From contig JABFXT010000273.1 of NCBI GenBank assembly GCA_013361595.1, positions 1-8,633 on the forward strand: DNA of 8,633 bases. The letters run 5' to 3'. Positions 6,199-8,633 of the stretch are shown piece after piece (the stretch's first letter is position 1; each line of letters starts with the position of its first letter). The DNA comes from Nocardia sp. GTDB lineage: Bacteria; Actinomycetota; Actinomycetes; Mycobacteriales; Mycobacteriaceae. The position numbers and the translations under genes were made by a program. The notes under the pieces are model-generated. The model saw only the letters and a list, made by a program, of their open reading frames with translations. It ran no database searches and was not told the origin of the DNA.

Positions 6199-6915
6199 TC
6201 AGGCGGCCATCCGGTTCTCGTAGACCGTCGCGAGGTCGTGCAGGGCCGCCCCACCGTCGCCGATGAAACTGGAGCCGTGCATCACGGCGAGCGTGGTGGG
6301 CCGCAGTTCGGCCAGGCGGTGCAGAGTCGCCGGAACCGCCGGTCCCAGCGAGGTCGCGTGGAAGGTATCCTCGGCCGCTTCGGCCGGGCCGACCAGATCC
6401 GCGCCGGTCGTCGGCGGCCCGTCCCCGAGCTGGGTCATCAGATCACCGCAGAACAGCACCCCGGCGGCTTCCTCGTAGAGCACCCGCGCCTCCCAGTTGT
6501 GCGGTGCGTGCGGGGTGTCGAGATGCTGGATGCGGCGGTCTCCCAGATCGATCGTCTCGCCGTCGGCGAGTCGCCGGGGCAGCCGGTCGGACAGATCGTC
6601 CAGCGACACCTGGCAGCCCACGACGCCGTGTGCCACTTCCGCGCGCGGCGCCGCGTTCAGGAACAGGTTCATCGCGCCGCTCTCGTCGGCCTCCACATGA
6701 CCGAAGGTGATCCAGCGCAGATCCGCGACGGGCCGGATCCGGGCGATCGCTGCGGAAACGGCCGGGAACAACGCCCGCATCCCGGTGTGGAACAGCAGGG
6801 GTTCCGCTGCGTCGACGAAGAACTGATTGAAAGTGAAACCGGTCGGGCCGATCTCGGGTACGAAAGTGGAGAATCGGTAGATACCGTCGGCGATCTCGTC
6901 TGTTCGGATATCCAT
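6199..6915 (-). CDS. MBL-fold metallo-hydrolase with flavodiiron (ODP)-like metal site
   Basis: This is a 238-residue stand-alone metallo-beta-lactamase-fold protein. The metal-ligand spacing follows flavodiiron proteins: H73-x-E75-x-D77 (GHVEADESG), His139 (TPHAPHNWE), Asp158 (FCGD) and His213 (VMHGSS). The 19-residue step from His139 to Asp158 equals that in flavodiiron proteins. The second His of their DHSG motif is Glu78 here (DESG). No flavodoxin domain follows, so it cannot be a complete NO/O2 reductase by itself. It could be an oxygen- or diiron-related sensor or hydrolase; the reaction is unknown. ATG 6915 is chosen as the start; a GTG directly before it (6918) is also possible. Only a weak AGGA lies about 8 nt upstream. 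The next gene downstream is the broken methyltransferase. Confidence 0.88.
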   Translation of the reverse strand: MDIRTDEIADGIYRFSTFVPEIGPTGFTFNQFFVDAAEPLLFHTGMRALFPAVSAAIARIRPVADLRWITFGHVEADESGAMNLFLNAAPRAEVAHGVVGCQVSLDDLSDRLPRRLADGETIDLGDRRIQHLDTPHAPHNWEARVLYEEAAGVLFCGDLMTQLGDGPPTTGADLVGPAEAAEDTFHATSLGPAVPATLHRLAELRPTTLAVMHGSSFIGDGGAALHDLATVYENRMAA

Positions 6916-7067
6916 CACAGCAGTCCTGGTAGCGCCATCCCCCCGCCAGACATGGACAGAACGCGTATTCGAGTACCGAAAGCCAGTGTAACTCCGCCGG
7001 TCAGCGCCGAACAGGGCCGTGGCGACCGGCCCCCGCGGCCGATCCGGAGCTCCGAACCGGATGGGGC

Positions 7068-7099
7068 GCGTGGCCTCACTCCCCGAGGTGAGGCCACGC
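7068..7099 (-). terminator. Strong hairpin downstream of the LppU-like gene, likely terminator
   Basis: A 12-bp perfect stem (GCGTGGCCTCAC at 7068-7079 with GTGAGGCCACGC at 7088-7099) closes an 8-nt loop. It lies 22 nt past the stop codon of the lipoprotein gene. No T-run follows on the minus strand, which is common for actinobacterial terminators. It also separates that gene from the MBL gene, whose promoter must lie in the next 150 nt. Confidence 0.6.
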
Positions 7100-7121
7100 C
7101 TGCCGGCAACCGGGCGGGCGG

Positions 7122-7712
7122 CTACACCTCGGCGACACAGGTGACGAGCTGCCGCTCGTCGTAGGTGTAATAGCTGGTGGCCTCGGCGGGGCACCCGGCT
7201 TCGTCGGTGGTGCCGGTCAGGATCTTCAGCACATGGACGGTATCGGGCTTACCCGGCGTGCACGGGCTGTGCGTGGGGCTGTCGCTGCCCGACGGAACGG
7301 TCATGCACTGGCCCTCCACCCAGTCGATATCGAGGCACAGGGCGCCCTGCTCCCGGCCGCCCAGCGTCACGTAGTACGTCTGGTCGACATCGGACGCGCA
7401 GCCGTCCTGGGTCGGGGCCTTGGCGACCACCTTGTAGTTCGAATTCTCCGAACCGCACTGGGCGTGGTCGATCTCGGCGTCGGTCATCGTTCCCGAAAGG
7501 GTGACGCAGTCGCCGATGGCGGCGTCGAAGTCGACGTCGCCGCCGTCGTCGGCGCCGTTCTGTCCGGGCACGGTGACCGCCGGGGAAGCCGGCGAACCCT
7601 GGGTCGAGTCTGTTCCGCCGGTACACCCGGACAGGGTCAGCACGGCACAGCTCAGCACGACGAGGCCGGTCATGACACCGGGCAGCCGGAACGCGGGCAA
7701 ACGTCTGGACAT
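7122..7712 (-). CDS. LppU-like cysteine-rich lipoprotein
   Basis: This is a 196-residue secreted lipoprotein. The signal peptide is clear: MSRR basic start, a hydrophobic core (about 11-26) and the lipobox LSGC, with lipidated Cys30. A low-complexity Gly/Ser/Pro/Asp linker (31-58) follows. The folded part has eight further cysteines, in GDC, AQC, DGC, ALC, GQC, SPC, AGC and VTC, enough for four disulfides. The wording GDCVTLSG, GSENSNYKVVAKAPT and CLDIDWVEGQCM matches what I recall of the LppU/SCO3897 group of actinobacterial lipoproteins, whose function is not known. ATG 7712 is preferred over the in-frame ATG at 7886 because AAGGAG lies 5-6 nt upstream and the signal peptide begins there. 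The gene is probably monocistronic, with a hairpin after it. Location: outer face of the cytoplasmic membrane, under the mycolate layer if the host has one. Confidence 0.88.
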   Translation of the reverse strand: MSRRLPAFRLPGVMTGLVVLSCAVLTLSGCTGGTDSTQGSPASPAVTVPGQNGADDGGDVDFDAAIGDCVTLSGTMTDAEIDHAQCGSENSNYKVVAKAPTQDGCASDVDQTYYVTLGGREQGALCLDIDWVEGQCMTVPSGSDSPTHSPCTPGKPDTVHVLKILTGTTDEAGCPAEATSYYTYDERQLVTCVAEV

Positions 7713-8230
7713 GGAAACTCCTTCATGGAAATACGTGATGGTGAACAGTGATCGGGCACAATGTGATTCGGGCCGAATGCCGGGTGTCCGCGATTCCGGT
7801 CCGCAGTGCGGTGGCGAGGTCCGTCCCGGGTATGGACAGATGACCGCTACAGACGCGCGCGCCCCACCCGGTGTCTGCCCGGACATCGCTACCCACCTCG
7901 CCCGTGGCCGCCACCGGCCGCGAGTGAGTCGACTCCTCGATGACGCATCGCCGATACCGGCGGTGCGGGTAGATGTCCGGCCGGGTGCGGCCGAACGAGA
8001 GCGGTGATGAGGTCCACCGAGCCGGCTTCCAGCTATCCCGGTGGGACACTCACCTGCGAATGCTCGCGCGAGCTTACCGGTCGACCCCCCGACCCGCAGT
8101 GATCGCGAGGATTGTTACCCCTGCCCCGGATCCCCGCCGCGCCCGTGACCTACGGCCGAAGCTTCCCACGTCGGTACCTTCTCCTCCTCGCTCATGCCCG
8201 GCGCAGATCTTAACTGTTTCCGCCGACAAA
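7713..8230. other. Non-coding stretch upstream of the lipoprotein gene with several palindromes
   Basis: I see no convincing gene in this interval: the open frames lack ribosome binding sites and give Arg/Pro-rich shadow-like translations. It probably carries the promoter of the lipoprotein gene (minus) and perhaps that of the plus-strand gene at the right edge. Short perfect palindromes occur: ATTCGG-G-CCGAAT (7766-7778), CACA-A-TGTG (7757-7765), GTGGC-C-GCCAC (7904-7914), CCGCA-G-TGCGG (7801-7811) and GCTCGCGCGAGC (8062-8073). The first two adjoin each other about 45-65 nt upstream of the lipoprotein start, where a regulator could act. No clear -35/-10 pair was identified. Confidence 0.4.
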
Positions 8231-8633
8231 GTGGATCCGTTCGAGTCCGCTCGGCTGGACCTGCGGACCGCTCTGCCGGGGCGGCCAGGGCCTCGGCGGT
8301 GCGCCCGCCACCAGGCGGTCGAACTCGCCGTGCCGACCGAGGAGATCGACGTGGTCACCGGCCCCGGGGCCCATATGCTGTCGGCGCGTGGTCTGCGTAT
8401 CGTCGACTTCGGTGGTTACCTGGGGGTTCTCGAGGGAATGAGCCCGCCGTATACGGCTGTGCCGGTCGCCGAACTCGCCCGGACGACACCGCTGGTGCGA
8501 ATATCGGTCCTCGCCCCCGCCGGGGACGGTGTGGTGACCGATAGGACACTGCCCCACGACGGCCCCGGTCCGGTGTTCGATCGGACCGATCTCGATCGGC
8601 TCCGCCGCCGCACGGTCAGACAGGGCGGGCGGT
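8231..8633 (+). CDS. Unrecognised protein, partial at right edge, start uncertain
   Basis: A plus-strand frame is open to the window end with GC-rich third positions and a plausible amino-acid mix (VELAVPTEEIDVVTG, GAHMLSARGLRIVDFGGYLG, TPLVRISVLAPAGDG). I do not recognise the family. RGLRIVDFGGYL recalls the start of CaiB-type CoA-transferases, but the following residues do not fit that family. GTG 8231 is a provisional start with no visible ribosome binding site. GTG 8099, GTG 8351 and ATG 8375 are in-frame alternatives. The first 40 residues include an Arg/Pro-rich patch (PGRPGPRRCARH), so the N-terminus may be wrong or damaged. It is the only plus-strand gene candidate in the window. Confidence 0.42.
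   Translation, partial: MDPFESARLDLRTALPGRPGPRRCARHQAVELAVPTEEIDVVTGPGAHMLSARGLRIVDFGGYLGVLEGMSPPYTAVPVAELARTTPLVRISVLAPAGDGVVTDRTLPHDGPGPVFDRTDLDRLRRRTVRQGGR

Noticed and set aside
7042..7062. Inverted repeat ATCCGG-N9-CCGGAT with an inner CGGAGCTCCG palindrome upstream of the MBL gene
   Set aside because: It is about 130 nt from the MBL start with no promoter identified beside it. It may be meaningful, but nothing ties it to a function.
7723..8049. A 108-residue minus-strand open frame upstream of the lipoprotein gene
   Set aside because: The translation is Arg/Ser/His-rich without domain character, there is no ribosome binding site, and the frame overlaps the region where the lipoprotein promoter should lie.
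8122..8196. A minus-strand mini-gene starting MSEEEKVPTWEASAVGHG (24-26 residues)
   Set aside because: No ribosome binding site precedes the ATG, and no family is recognised. The GAGGAGGAG lies inside the frame rather than upstream.
8080..8238. A polylinker-like cluster of restriction palindromes (GTCGAC, GGATCC, AAGCTT, GGTACC, AGATCT, GGATCC), as in vector sequence
   Set aside because: The sites are 20-45 nt apart in ordinary high-GC sequence and do not match any polylinker I know. Coincidence is more likely.

Overview
The window looks like chromosomal DNA of a high-GC actinomycete, most likely Nocardia or a close mycolic-acid-containing relative. The evidence is very high GC at third codon positions, frequent GTG starts behind GAGG/AAGGAG ribosome binding sites, a LppU-type lipoprotein, and lipid- and amine-metabolism families typical of Nocardia and Mycobacterium. 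The genus is an inference from gene content. No rRNA, tRNA, CRISPR array or insertion sequence is visible.

Layout from left to right. Everything except the last fragment is coded on the minus strand, so transcription runs right to left. Positions 1-1104 hold the N-terminal 368 codons of a NAD(P)-binding amine dehydrogenase / dihydrodipicolinate-reductase-like protein that runs off the left edge. Positions 1290-2920 are a two-gene unit: a classical SDR oxidoreductase, then a crotonase-fold enoyl-CoA hydratase/isomerase 23 nt downstream. A perfect 8-bp inverted repeat next to an extended -10-like element lies upstream of the SDR. Positions 3032-3457 are a decayed TetR regulator: its whole DNA-binding domain is missing and its ligand-binding part carries two compensating frameshifts. 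Positions 3458-5467 are a tightly overlapping operon of an ABC ATPase, an ABC-2 permease and a small XRE/Cro-type DNA-binding protein. It is preceded by a good promoter candidate with an inverted repeat across the -10. Positions 5565-6144 are a class I SAM-dependent methyltransferase broken by a frameshift at about 5853, where about 20 residues of the fold also seem to be missing. Positions 6199-6915 code a stand-alone metallo-beta-lactamase-fold protein with a flavodiiron-type metal site. Positions 7122-7712 code a cysteine-rich LppU-like lipoprotein followed by a strong hairpin. Positions 7713-8230 show no convincing gene but several short palindromes. From about 8231 to the right edge a plus-strand reading frame looks coding but was not recognised.

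How the parts may work together. SDR plus crotonase suggests oxidation and hydration/isomerisation of an acyl-CoA or alicyclic substrate, perhaps once controlled by the adjacent TetR. The ABC operon is a self-contained export module with its own small regulator. The MBL protein and the broken methyltransferase may be co-transcribed. I found no clearly new multi-gene system. The most distinctive signals are the two decayed genes flanking the intact ABC-XRE operon, the orphaned operator-like palindrome, and the His-to-Glu change in the flavodiiron-type metal site.
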